A stretch of 32,283 bases of DNA from Trichosphaerium sp. ATCC 40318 (Eukaryota > Discosea > Flabellinia > Trichosidae): assembly GCA_038496445.1 (NCBI GenBank), contig JALMLS010000380.1, forward strand, positions 1 to 32,283, written 5' to 3'. The position numbers were made by a program, and so were the translations under genes. The notes below the pieces were generated by a model that saw only the letters and a program-made list of their open reading frames with translations, was not told where the DNA came from and did not search any database. Positions 20,601 to 29,575 of this stretch are shown piece by piece. How positions within the stretch are numbered: the stretch's first letter is position 1; each line of letters begins with the position of its first letter.

Positions 20601-20899
20601 TAAAATTCAATGATTTTAAAGAAGATACTTATTATCCATGAAAAGAGGATTTTTATCATCAACTTACCATAGAAGCTGAAGCATTAAGAGAATTAAATGA
20701 AGAAAATTTAGGAGGTAAGAGTAATAACTTTATAACAAGGTTGCGAACAAGATGAGCTGCTTATTTTGATGAAGTATCTCAAAGAAAAGTTAAAATAGAA
20801 GAAAAGCCAGAGGCTGAGTTTGACGAGGTTTGAAGAAAAAAAAAAGAAATAGAGTGAGATAATTTATGGGAAAAAAAAAAACAAGAGCCTAAAGAATAA
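17640..20899 (+). CDS. very large unassigned Trp-rich protein, clean 3' half
   Basis: Blocks in shifting frames (17640-18170) give a hydrophobic start, then PKYLSLIPLWFLEELYMEL and LDKVRYRMQINGLDARNEVA. From about 18161 to 18780 one clean frame reads on, with GPGALDKWCK and NLNHFGWNWIHLTRSEYP. Breaks near 18785, 18911 and 19082 lead into LRGCGKEARYKKSEQLGELA. From about 19085 the frame is open for some 600 codons to TAA 20897-20899, with many TGA-encoded Trp (YWWEFYLKKES, RWAAYFDEV, EWDNLWEKKKQEPKE). It alternates aromatic-rich and highly charged stretches and would exceed 1,000 residues. Such large lineage-specific ORFs occur in ciliate mtDNA (ymf genes), some coding for respiratory-complex subunits. 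I cannot match it to one. Confidence 0.6.
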
Positions 20900-20984
20900 A
20901 TGTGCCAATAAAATAAAATAAATAGTTAACTTTTTATTTTATTTTATTGGCACATTTATTCTTTAGGCTCTTGTTTTTTTTTTT
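20871..20984. repeat. 114-bp inverted repeat covering the end of the large ORF
   Basis: Arms of 52 nt, with A11/T11 ends, flank a 10-nt loop (20923-20932). The left arm contains the last codons (KQEPKE) and the stop of the large ORF, so the message would end in a strong hairpin. Confidence 0.95.
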
Positions 20985-21012
20985 GTTTTTTTGGTATGTA
21001 AAAAACACTGTG

Positions 21013-21107
21013 TAGGGTGGGGAATTTTGTTTTTTTGGTATAAAAAAAAAACAAAATAGATAATTTATGAGAAGAAAAAAGCCTAAAGAATAAAATTCCC
21101 CACCCTA
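21013..21107. repeat. inverted repeat with 16-nt arms and an insert resembling the ORF tail
   Basis: TAGGGTGGGGAATTTT and its complement are separated by about 63 bp. The spacer contains ATAGATAATTTATGAGAAGA and AAAGCCTAAAGAATAAA, close relatives of the large ORF's last codons at about 20853-20900. A tail fragment was evidently duplicated into a hairpin. Confidence 0.85.
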
Positions 21108-21182
21108 GGCGGAAAAAACTTAAATAAATAGTGGTATATTTTCTATTATTATACCACTATTTATTTAAGTTTTTTCCGCCTA
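21106..21182. repeat. 77-bp hairpin with an 11-nt loop
   Basis: TAGGCGGAAAAAACTTAAAT... pairs perfectly with ...TTAAGTTTTTTCCGCCTA around loop 21139-21149. It abuts the preceding inverted repeat and lies 75 bp upstream of nad2. Confidence 0.95.
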
Positions 21183-21256
21183 CGGCAAGTATCGCTATTC
21201 GAATAGTTATAATATATATAAGTAAAAAAAAGTATTAATATAGACTTATATATAAG

Positions 21257-22630
21257 ATGGCTAATCTATTTTATTTTTATTTAGAAGAGAGATTCTTATT
21301 TTATTTTTATTTGGTGATTAATTTTTGGTACTAGTTTACAAATTTGAGGAAAAAGTGCAGGATTCTTGCAAAAGATTTAGGATTATTATGTTTTGTTTTT
21401 CAATTTTAAGCTTTAGTTGTGCGCGTTAATGCAGTGATATGACTGGATCAAACTTATTTTGATGCTTCGGTTGTATCTATTTAAAAGTGTTATAGTGTGC
21501 TTCTTTTTTTTTTTGACTTCTATGAGGAAAGTGATTCCTACAATGGTGTTTACTTAATTTATGTATATGTTATGTAGTTTTTTAATATTATCGTTTTCGA
21601 GTTGTTGTGTTGTTGAGTTGTTTTAGAATTATTAGAATTTGTTTCTATATTTTATTAAGTGTAGGTCGAATAAAGTTTCTAAATCTGAGCAGCCCTAAAA
21701 TATTTAATTTTTAATAAATTAGCTCAGGATTTATTTTTATAGGTTGTGTTATTTTTTGACTTAAGAGTTCATGTGGTCGTATAAGTTTATAGAGTGGGTG
21801 TGGATTTTTATATTTGGATGGTTTATTATCGTAGGGTTATCTCTATTTTTATGTGTTTATTTATAAAATTAGGGATATTTCCGTTTAATTTTTGATTGTT
21901 GATAGCTATGAGGCAGGTTCTTTGGGGCTTTAAGTATTTTAACAGTAGTAAGTAAAATAGTGACCTTGATGTTTTTTTGAAAGTATTTTTTGTATTGATA
22001 CAAATTGAAGAAATAAGTCAATAATAACAGTATTTTCAGTTATTAGCATGTGGTTTTTGTATTTTTAGGTGTTAGTCAAATAAGATTAGAAGAATTTGAG
22101 CGTATAGCTCAGTGTAAATTTAAGTTATTTATTATTAGCATGTAATACTGCATCTCATTTAGTTTTTTATGTATTTTAATTTATTTGGTATTTATATGCT
22201 TGTAAGCATGGGTTTTTTTTTAATTTGTTTATTTTGTTAAGTCATTTACAAAATAGAGTATAGTAAATATGTTAGATTTTTTAAATTTAATCATATAGCG
22301 TTTCGTGAAGTATATTTTTTTGATTAAGTTTTTTATCTGTAGCAGGATTACCTCCGCTAATGGCTTTTTTTCTAAATTTTTGTTAATATCGAGTTTATTA
22401 GCGGTAGTGATTGATTACTTGCTATATTTTGCATTTTAGTCGTATTTTTGCATTAAGTTTTATTTAAACGTTTTCAAGGATTCCTGTTTGGTAAATTTTG
22501 AGGATGAGGCTTATATATAAGGCGAGACGAAATATTTATTATATGTTAGCTTTTTTTTTATGGCTAATATTTTATTTATTTTAATTATGATGTTTTATTT
22601 TTATTGATATAGATATGTTAATTTAATTTA
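21257..22630 (+). CDS. nad2: NADH dehydrogenase subunit 2 (probable), frame interrupted
   Basis: A membrane-arm subunit of complex I. The best anchor is LSFLSVAGLPPLMAFF followed by KFLLISSLLAVVIDYLLYF (about 22330-22440), the ND2 pattern LS.AG.PP..GF..K in the right relative position. Upstream I read an ATG 21257 start (MANLFYFYLEERF), a QTYFDASVVSI segment and repeated hydrophobic stretches. The gene sits directly before nad4. As in nad4 and nad5, single-base discontinuities are frequent and no frame spans the gene. ND2 is poorly conserved in protists, so the call is less firm than for the other three; start and end are estimates. Confidence 0.75.
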
Positions 22631-22659
22631 AATTAATGACAAATTGACTTTTAATTTTG

Positions 22660-24048
22660 GGTAATAGGGATTGCGTGTTATTTTTTTAGTATATATAAAT
22701 GTTATATTAGTTGGCTTTTTTTATTTTATTTTTTTGTGATACTGAGTTATTTTATATTTTTAGTTACATAGGTAATTTTTTTAGGAGGAACAGAGGATTG
22801 GATGTGACGTTTGTCTTATCTTTTCATATTTTAAGCAGCAGTTTGTTTATATAGGTAAGCTCCTTAATTGGGATCGCAAGTATAGAATAATAGTTTTATT
22901 TTTATGCTTTTAGCATAACTTGTTGTGCGCAGGTGCTTTTTTAGTATATGATCTTATTTTTTTTTATATTATTTTTGAGTTTTTTTAATACCTCTTTTTT
23001 TTTTTATAGGTATTTGAGGTACTAAAAAGCGACGGTAATAGCATCCTTTAAATTATTTTTATATACGTATTAGGATCTTTTTCTATGCTTATAGGTTAAT
23101 GTCTTTATATTCTCAAGTGGTACATTTGATCTGTATACCTTATTTTATATAATAATAGTTTTCAGCGAGATTAGGTACATGTATTTTATTTTTAACAGCA
23201 TTTGCTGTTAAACACCCATGTATCCATTTCATTTATGTTACCCGAAGCACATGTAGAGGCAACAACAGTAGGTTCGGTTATTTTAGCAGCTTGATTTTAA
23301 AATTAGCTTGTATGGGCTGTGTAGATTTGTTATTCTTTGTTTTTTGAATCTATAAAATATATGCGCCTTTATTTTTTGTAATTATAATAATTGTATTTTA
23401 CATAGTGTATGTTTATCGTGTAGACATGTGATGTTAAAAAAGCATAGCTTATATGTCTATAGCACATATGATTTTAGTTTGATTGGTTTGTTTTCGTTAA
23501 ATATAGTAGGTGTGCAAGATGCATTTATTTATTAGTAGGACATGGTTAGTATCGAGTGGTTATTTATTTTAGTAGGTATTTTATATGATAGTTTAAAACT
23601 CGTGTTATTTTTTATTATGGAGTATAAGTCAAATAATGCCATTATGGCATTATTTTATTTTATGTTTATTTTTGCTAATTTTGGTTTTCCTGTTTTTTAA
23701 ATTTTGTGGAGAACTTTTAATTTTTTTTTCTTGTCTTTATATAGTTTTTTATTAAGTTTTTTTTTATGTTTAGGTATGTTATATCTACAGGGGCTAGTGT
23801 ATGAATGTATAATAGGATAGTTTTTGGGAAGTTAAATACGAAGGCATATTAAAAAAGGTTTGAAAAGAAGTCAAAGAGAAAAAAATTGAAGATTAATGGG
23901 AGTAGTAGAGGTTGGTTGATTAGTACGTATGGTCGTACAGATTTAACTTGGCGTGAATTAATATTTTATGCTTTTTATTATGTACCGTGTAATATTAGGA
24001 ATATTACCATGGTTTGGGAATTCAGCGTTGGTCATTTTATACTACTAA
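22660..24048 (+). CDS. nad4: NADH dehydrogenase subunit 4, frame interrupted by many missing bases
   Basis: The antiporter-like ND4 subunit of complex I. In order: SWDRKYRI-like segment near 22870, VYDLIFFYIIFEFF, LIPLFFFIGIWGTKKRR (TGA = Trp), LFLYT.LGSFSMLIG, AFAVK..MYPFHL.LPEAHVEA, TTVGSVILA, the IAYMSIAHM...LIGLFSL region, GHGLVSSGLFILVGILYD, TRVIFYYG, NFGFPVF..F.GEL, D.TWRELIFYAF and the end VILGILPWFGNSALVILYY with TAA 24046-24048. Every ND4 hallmark is present in order and at normal spacing. Missing bases can be placed near 23035, 23067, 23095, 23237 and 23471 and at many other sites, always at a purine-pyrimidine step. The gene ends 23 bp before the next ORF. The start is approximate. 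Confidence 0.95.
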
Positions 24049-24071
24049 CAGAATAAATAAGCTTACTTATC

Positions 24072-25094
24072 ATGGAAAATTCTAAAATTGTTGATGAAAT
24101 AATGGAAAAAATGGCACGTTTTTTTTTTGTTTTTTTTAATTGCCTAAAAAGCAAAAAAAGCAAAGGGGCCTACGTGTCTATACCAGGATTGATATTAGAA
24201 CCTCAAAATTTAGAGGAGGTTATACATAATAGGTTCATTTTATTAGGAGTAACAAGTGTATTATTTATAGTTTGTTTAGGTTTTGCTGCAGGTTTTTATT
24301 ATAATAGTAATAATCATATAATCTCTGTAGATATGGACTGTATTGATCAGGTGCTTCGCTATAATTTAGGGTATAAAAATTTAAAAAACGATGTGAATCT
24401 TGAGAATTGTGAAGCATATTTTGAACCGCAAAATATATTAATATTACCAGCTTTTGAATTTGAAGATCCAGATTTAGATTTAGACGAAAAAATAATTGAG
24501 GGAATTTTAGAATTGCAGCAACAAATACCAAAAGTAGAGGTAGAGTTAGACGTTGCAAGTGAAACAGTAAAAATAATGGAGCAAGCTTTAGAGTCTTACA
24601 ATTGAGGTAATTATAGAGAAAATATAGTAAATATCGAAGATGAACCTACTTATCAAGGGACAGAAAATTTTCAAGGATATAATAATCCAAATTTAGATGA
24701 GTTATTGTCAGATGCAATAGCTTCATCTAAATTTAATGTATCTGATGAACTAGATGATAGTTCATCAGATACATTAAATTTAGATGAAGCTATTGCATCT
24801 GATGGTTCAAATGAAATTTTTGAGAATATTGTGACTTTTGAGGAAGAAGATTATGGAGGAAAAGATACTTTAGAAGGAATTGACATAGTGTTTCCCGGAG
24901 AAAATCAACTGGTAAGGGAAATTGGTGAAAATATTGATGGAAATTTATATTGTAGTTATGAAGAAAATATGGTAGGTTGTTATGATTGTTTAAATGAAAC
25001 TACTCAGATTTTTTTAGATATGGATAATGATTTTTTTTTATTTGTTGAAATATTAAAAAAAGTTATATATTTTTTAATATCTATTTTTTTTTAA
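24072..25094 (+). CDS. unassigned membrane-anchored acidic protein
   Basis: One uninterrupted frame from ATG 24072 to TAA 25092-25094 (340 codons), with a single in-frame TGA (24603-24605) read as Trp in ESYNWGNYRE. A basic N terminus (about residues 20-40) is followed by a hydrophobic helix (FILLGVTSVLFIVCLGFAAG, about 56-75). A long Asp/Glu-rich domain follows (FEFEDPDLDLDEKIIEGILE; KVEVELDVASE), and the last 15-20 residues are hydrophobic. This suggests an inner-membrane anchor with an acidic soluble domain. It begins only 23 bp after nad4 yet has no frame break, in sharp contrast to that gene. An in-frame hairpin at 24708-24802 encodes part of the acidic domain. Family not recognised. Confidence 0.7.
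24708..24802. repeat. 95-bp inverted repeat inside an ORF, 5-nt loop
   Basis: Arms TCAGATGCAATAGCTTCATC... and complement flank loop 24753-24757. Both arms are translated in frame: SDAIASSKFNVSDELD and SSDTLNLDEAIASD. Coding sequence is maintained through a long hairpin. Confidence 0.97.
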
Positions 25095-25117
25095 TATTTT
25101 ATTTTATATTTTTTATT

Positions 25118-25237
25118 TAAAAAAAGAGAATGTTATTTGTATTATAAATGAATATTTAAAAAAGATAGTTATTTGTTTATAATTTTTTATAGTTTCAAGG
25201 GAAGAAGCGAAATTAAAAATAAATTAAGTTCTTTATT
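25118..25237. repeat. dispersed repeat R, copy 2
   Basis: It matches copy 1 (9408-9526) closely, with small differences near the middle (ATTTAAAAAAG against ATCTAAAAAGG). It starts about 25 bp after the acidic-protein ORF and precedes an unassigned T-rich region, as copy 1 precedes nad5. Confidence 0.93.
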
Positions 25238-25649
25238 TTATTTTTTTTTGTTTTTTAGATAGCTTTTATTTTTTTTTTTATATTTAAGTGTTTTTAGGTT
25301 TAGCATTGTAGGTTGGTTAAAAGAAGATTTTAATAATATAGTTTACATTTTAAAAAAAGAGTAAGACCTATTGTTTTTATTCTTTGTGATTAGGTTACGA
25401 CGGTTTACGTGTTATAATGAAGCATATAATTTTAATAGGGCATCTTTAGTGTGTCAAACAGATATTGTGTAGGTATGACTACATGGATGGTTATGTAGGT
25501 GGATGTATTTGGATAAATGGTATAGCTAAGTGGTAATAATTATAGTTTTAATTGTAATGCTGAAGTGATGGTTTTACTGAGTTGCTATAACAAAAGGTTT
25601 CTTTATGTTTTGAAAAAAAGAAATTTAGTTTTGAATTACTAACTAGTGA
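25238..25649. other. unassigned broken coding region
   Basis: Short readings such as RLRRFTCYNEAYNFNRASLV (about 25390-25455) and DYMDGYVGGCIWINGIAKW (about 25470-25530) look protein-like but fall in different frames. The texture matches the interrupted respiratory genes. No family identified. Confidence 0.35.
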
Positions 25650-25721
25650 TATTTTTTTAGAGAATTGTTGCGTTACCAAAAAATTAATTTTTTGGTAACG
25701 CAACAATTCTCTAAAAAAATA
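25650..25721. repeat. perfect 72-bp palindrome
   Basis: Arms of 36 nt meet at AAAAAATTAATTTTTT and include AGAGAATTGTTGCGTTACC. Confidence 0.97.
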
Positions 25722-25765
25722 CAGAGTAATCATCTAGATATTAAAGTTTTTTAAAAGGTTATTTA

Positions 25766-25939
25766 TGTGTTGGAGGATAACGAACAAAAAAAGATTTAAG
25801 GGAATGATTTTAAAACTAACATATTTAAATATCGCTTATTTTTAGGTTGTTTAAACAACCTAAAAATAAGCGATATTTAAATATGTTAGTTTTAAAATCA
25901 TTCCCTTAAATCTTTTTTTGTTCGTTATCCTCCAACACA
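25766..25939. repeat. perfect 174-bp palindrome
   Basis: Arms of 87 nt meet at GGTTGTTTAAACAACC and include TGTGTTGGAGGATAACGAAC. It starts 45 bp after the preceding palindrome. Confidence 0.97.
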
Positions 25940-26770
25940 GTTTATTTATTATTTAATAGGGGTTTAGCTGATTTAAGGTATGAATATGCCTTGATATGTT
26001 TATGATCAATGGTGATATATAGTTGTTTTGTAAAACTTGGTTATATACTTGTTATAGTAGTCGTAATGTGTGTTTTATAGTGTTCTCGTTTTATGGAGAT
26101 CAATTTAATAAACAAAAATTAGCCAAAATAGATCAAATGTGAGGTTTAAGTTAACTTATATGAAGGAAGAAAAGCTTCTATAAACTTGGTTATGTTTATA
26201 AATTAAGAATTTTGTGCAAGAAATTTAGAGTTTTTATATTAATTATAAGTTTTTACGTAAGGGTGGTTTTTAGGTGTTAATTGAGGCGTTTTTTAAAATA
26301 GCAAAGTTTTATATTTTGTTTTGCTAAATTTTGTATTATATTTTGAAAAAATAGGAATAATTTAGTTAGATTAGGGTTGGTAAAATGGAAAATTTAAATC
26401 ATTCGTTTTCGGTTTATTTTTTGATATTTTAAGTTTTTTTATACGTGTTTATATTTTTATGTAAAAGTGTTTAGAAGTTTATACCACGTCGTAGTAATCT
26501 TTTTGAAAAACTTTATGAAAAGGTAAGCGTAATTAATTTTAAGAAAATATCTTAATAGTAAGCAAATTTTGTATTATATCGTGAAATAAGAAACCAGAAA
26601 AAATAAGCAATAAATTAAATAAATTACATATTAGTGGACGTTATAGAAGGTAAAATTGCCTATAAAAAATAAACTTATTTTAAAAATAAATTAAGTTTAT
26701 TAATTTTGTAAATTTAAATAAAAATATTGAATAGAAAAAAAAAAGAAAAAAAAAAAAAACGGCGTTTTAA
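25940..26770. other. unassigned broken coding region
   Basis: Readings with TGA as Trp include RGLADLRYEYALICLWSM (about 25960-26015) and, near 26600-26650, NKLNKLHISGRYRR, which could be the end of a basic protein. No frame spans the region and no family is recognised. Confidence 0.35.
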
Positions 26771-26913
26771 AAACAAAGACGTAAACTTTATATCCCGCTT
26801 TATTAAATTTTTATCGATAGGTAAGCGGGATATAAAGTTTACGTCTTTGTTTAGTTAACTAAAAGAGAGACGTAAACTTTATATCCCGCTTACCTATCGA
26901 TAAAAATTTAATA
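26771..26913. repeat. compound inverted repeat, A - (AB)' - loop - AB
   Basis: A (about 26777-26798, AGACGTAAACTTTATATCCC...) is followed by B' and A' (to about 26846), a short loop, then A and B again (26868-26913). Two overlapping inverted repeats result: 26771-26852 and 26801-26913. The segment AB exists once more in reverse complement, inserted between a duplicated A. Confidence 0.93.
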
Positions 26914-26930
26914 GTAATTAAGTCATTAAT

Positions 26931-27198
26931 TTTGGGTCTCTTTAATTTTACTAGTAAGAAAAAACCTGGATATTTCTTACTAAGGTTATCTAATATTATT
27001 TCTTCGCTGGTATACTTAATTTTAAATTAATTTAAAATTAAGTATACCAGCGAAGAAATAATATTAGATAACCTTAGTAAGAAATATCCAGGTTTTTTCT
27101 TACTAGTAAAATTAAAGAGACCCAAAGGTTATTTGTGAAAAAAAACAACCTTTGGGTCTCTTTAATTTTACTAGTAAGAAAAAACCTGGATATTTCTT
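26931..27198. repeat. A-h1-A'-h2-A triad
   Basis: A (26931-26978, 48 nt), a 100-nt palindrome h1 (26979-27078), exact complement A' (27079-27126), a 24-nt hairpin h2 (27127-27150) and A again (27151-27198). The first part alone, 26931-27126, is a perfect 196-bp palindrome. The last A runs on into the Lys-rich ORF. Confidence 0.96.
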
Positions 27199-28676
27199 TA
27201 AAAAATCGCGATAGGATCTTTTTTAAAGAAACAAATAAAAGTGAAGGTATAAATACATATCTAAAAGAAACAAATAAAAGTGAAGGTATAAATACATGTT
27301 TAAAAGAAAGAAAAGAAGTTAGTTTTAATATTGATTTAGTAGGTAAAATTAAAAGTAAAATTAAAGAAAGTAATTTAAAATTATATTTTTTACGTGATAT
27401 TTTATTAAGTCAAAGTTTTCTTTCTTTTTTAGATAGTCAATACACGTTGGACGTACGTCCAACGTGTATTGACTATCTAAAAAAGAAAGAAAACTTTGAC
27501 TTAATAAAATATCACGTAAAAAATATAATTTTAAAACCTTCATTGTTTTTTCATAAACGTTACATTAGAAAAAGGTTTTTATTAAAAAAAATAAAAAGAA
27601 TAGTAAAAAAACCAAGTAAAATATATAAAAAATACTTACGACGTCAGTATTTTTTATATTTTAGAAAGGAAAGAAAAAAAAAAACAAAAAAAAGGAAAGA
27701 AAAAATAAAAAAGATAAAAAAAGAACATTATAAAAAAAAATACATTAAATTTAAATTTTTTCAGAAGCTTCTGAAAAAATTTAAATTTAATGTAAAATAT
27801 AAAATAAAAATTTTTAATTCTAAAATAAAAATTTTAAAAACCAAAAAAAGTCAAGGTAATAAAATAAAAAGAATATTAAAAAAAAAGAAAAAAAAAAAAA
27901 AGGTATTAAAATTTTTAGTAGGTAGATATACAAAAGGTTATTTTAGAAAAAAAAGAGCATGAGATCGCAGGCAAGAAAGAATAAAACAAAAAAAAATTGA
28001 AAAAAAAGAAGAGATTAAAAAAAAAAGAAAAAAATTTTTTAAAAAACTTAGGAAAAAAAAAAAAGCAATAAAAAAAGAGATTAAAAAAATAATAAAGCAA
28101 AAAAAAAGATATAAAAAAGAGATTAAGAAAATAAAAAGAAAATATAAGTTAAATAAACTTATGATATTAATATTAAAAAATAAAATGATTAAAATGATTA
28201 AAAATTTTAATCATAAGTTTTTTAAATTTTTAGTTATTAGAAAAAAAAGAAGAATCAAATTTAATATAAAATCTCTTCTTTTTTTTTATTATGTTAAATT
28301 GAAAAATAAAAGAAAAAACGTAGAACAAACTAAGTATAAAAATTTAATGAGATTTTTATACTTAAAAAAAAAAAAAGAAAAAAAAAAAAAATTAGAAAGC
28401 TTAAGAAATTTAATTTATAAAAAAAGAGGGAAAAAAGTAAAAGAAGAAAAAAAAAATATATATAGAAAAATTTATAAAAATTATTATAATAGTTTTTATA
28501 AAGGATGAATTTTAAAAGCAAACAAAAAAAGAATGAAACGGAAAAAAAAGAATGAAAAAGAAAAAAAAAGTGTTAGTTTAAAAAAAAATTTAGAAAAAGA
28601 ATGGTTTTGATATGGGATACGTAAAATACTAAAAAAAAAAAAGCAAAAAAAAAAAAAGAATGAGGATATATTTTAG
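27135..28676 (+). CDS. unassigned, extremely Lys-rich protein, 5' block
   Basis: An open frame of about 513 codons with TGA as Trp, ending in TAG at 28674-28676. The start is uncertain: GTG 27135 lies inside a hairpin, and the frame is open from 27081. The N terminus carries a 13-residue tandem repeat (KETNKSEGINTYL). The middle is encoded by the 162-bp palindrome at 27374-27535, and the rest is dominated by Lys, Arg, Ile and Tyr (YKKEIKKIKRKYKLNKL). After the TAG a +1 frame continues in the same style to about 29105, implying one missing base near 28670. The charge would suit an RNA-binding or ribosomal protein. No motif is recognised. Confidence 0.5.
27228..27305. repeat. two 39-bp tandem repeats in frame
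   Basis: Two adjacent, nearly identical 39-bp copies (GAAACAAATAAAAGTGAAGG...) encode KETNKSEGINTYL and KETNKSEGINTCL. Confidence 0.93.
27374..27535. repeat. perfect 162-bp palindrome inside an ORF
   Basis: Arms of 81 nt meet at TTGGACGTACGTCCAA. The length is 54 codons. Because the element equals its own reverse complement, the opposite strand encodes the same peptide (LRDILLSQSFLSFLDSQY...). Confidence 0.97.
27741..27794. repeat. perfect 54-bp palindrome inside an ORF
   Basis: TACATTAAATTTAAATTTTT... pairs around CAGAAGCTTCTG. The length is 18 codons, so the frame is kept. Confidence 0.97.
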
Positions 28677-29108
28677 GTACAAAATGGCGTAAAAGATTAA
28701 AATTAAAAAAAAAAGAAAAAAAAAAATCAAAAAATAGAAATAGAAGATTACAAGCATGAGTTTTAATAAAAAAAAAGTGAGGTAAAATAAAGTATAAAAT
28801 AATAGATAATAAAAAAAAATATATTAGATTTTTAAAGAAAAAACGATTGTTAAAAAAAAAACGTTTATTAAAAATAAAGAAAAATAAGGTATTAAATAAG
28901 AATGTATATAAAAAAAGAAAAAAAAAGTGGAGAAAGTATAAATATATTAGTAGAAAGAAGCGTTTTGCTATGTTGGAAAAGGTTAATAAAAAAATAAATA
29001 AATTTTGAAAGCAAAATTTATTTAAAAACAAAGCAACTAAATCTTGTCAAATAAAATTAAATACGTTTAAATCAAAAGGTTTATGGAATCGTAAAACGTT
29101 TCGCTAGA
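28671..29108 (+). CDS. Lys-rich protein, continuation block after a one-base break
   Basis: The frame shifted by one base reads LGTKWRKRLKLKKK, RRLQAWVLIKKKWGKIKYK, RKKRFAMLEKVNKKINKFW and FKSKGLWNRKTFR, ending at TAG 29106-29108. Trp residues are partly TGA. It continues the 27135 frame without a start of its own, so it is most simply the same gene. The break lies in or next to long A runs, so a homopolymer length error is possible here. Confidence 0.45.
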
Positions 29109-29179
29109 CGCTTTTCCTAAATTTTAGGAAAAGCGTCTAGCGAAACGTTTTACGATTCCATAAACCTTTTGATTTAAAC
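29065..29179. repeat. 115-bp palindrome with a single central base
   Basis: GTTTAAATCAAAAGGTTTAT... pairs perfectly around the centre at 29122. The left arm holds the final codons of the preceding block, so its coding end (GLWNRKTFR) lies in the hairpin. Confidence 0.96.
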
Positions 29180-29204
29180 ACAAGGTTATCTTTTAAAAAT
29201 TTTA

Positions 29205-29248
29205 TTTTGAGAAATCGACTTTATTATAATAAAGTCGATTTCTCAAAA
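29205..29248. repeat. perfect 44-bp palindrome
   Basis: TTTTGAGAAATCGACTTTAT and complement join without a loop. It follows the preceding palindrome by 25 bp. Confidence 0.95.
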
Positions 29249-29286
29249 CGTAAAAAAGCTGGGGGATTTTGTTAAATAGTCAAAGC

Positions 29287-29385
29287 TTTACGCATACGTT
29301 TGACAATACGTTGCATAAAAGATCGTGCTGCATTAGAAATGCAGCACGATCTTTTATGCAACGTATTGTCAAACGTATGCGTAAA
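29287..29385. repeat. 99-bp hairpin with a 3-nt loop
   Basis: TTTACGCATACGTTTGACAA... pairs perfectly around AGA (29335-29337). It is more GC-containing than the surroundings. Confidence 0.97.
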
Positions 29386-29575
29386 AAAACTGGTTATTTA
29401 AATTACGAAATAACTTAGCATACCTTTGAAAAGGAAATTTTGTAAAATTTAAAAAATTTATATCAAAAAGACGGTGACAAAATAAAAAATTTTATAAAAA
29501 ATGATTATTTGGTAGCAAAAATCAATGTGTAAATTTTAAAAAAAATAGAAATGTAAGATGATTTCTACCTAATAG

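Noticed and set aside
9578-24048. Strict C-only insertion as in most Physarum sites
   Set aside because: C fits many sites and is forced at two, but about five invariant residues would change. It is kept only as a partial model.
24265-24558. Minus-strand frame of 97 codons
   Set aside because: It lies wholly within the clean 340-codon + strand ORF and shows no motif.
27361-27543. Minus-strand frame encoding the same peptide as the + strand ORF
   Set aside because: This follows automatically from the perfect palindrome at 27374-27535 and is not an independent gene.
28573-29031. Minus-strand Phe/Leu-rich frame of 152 codons
   Set aside because: It is the antisense of the Lys-rich + strand block (AAA read as TTT) and has the expected mirror composition.
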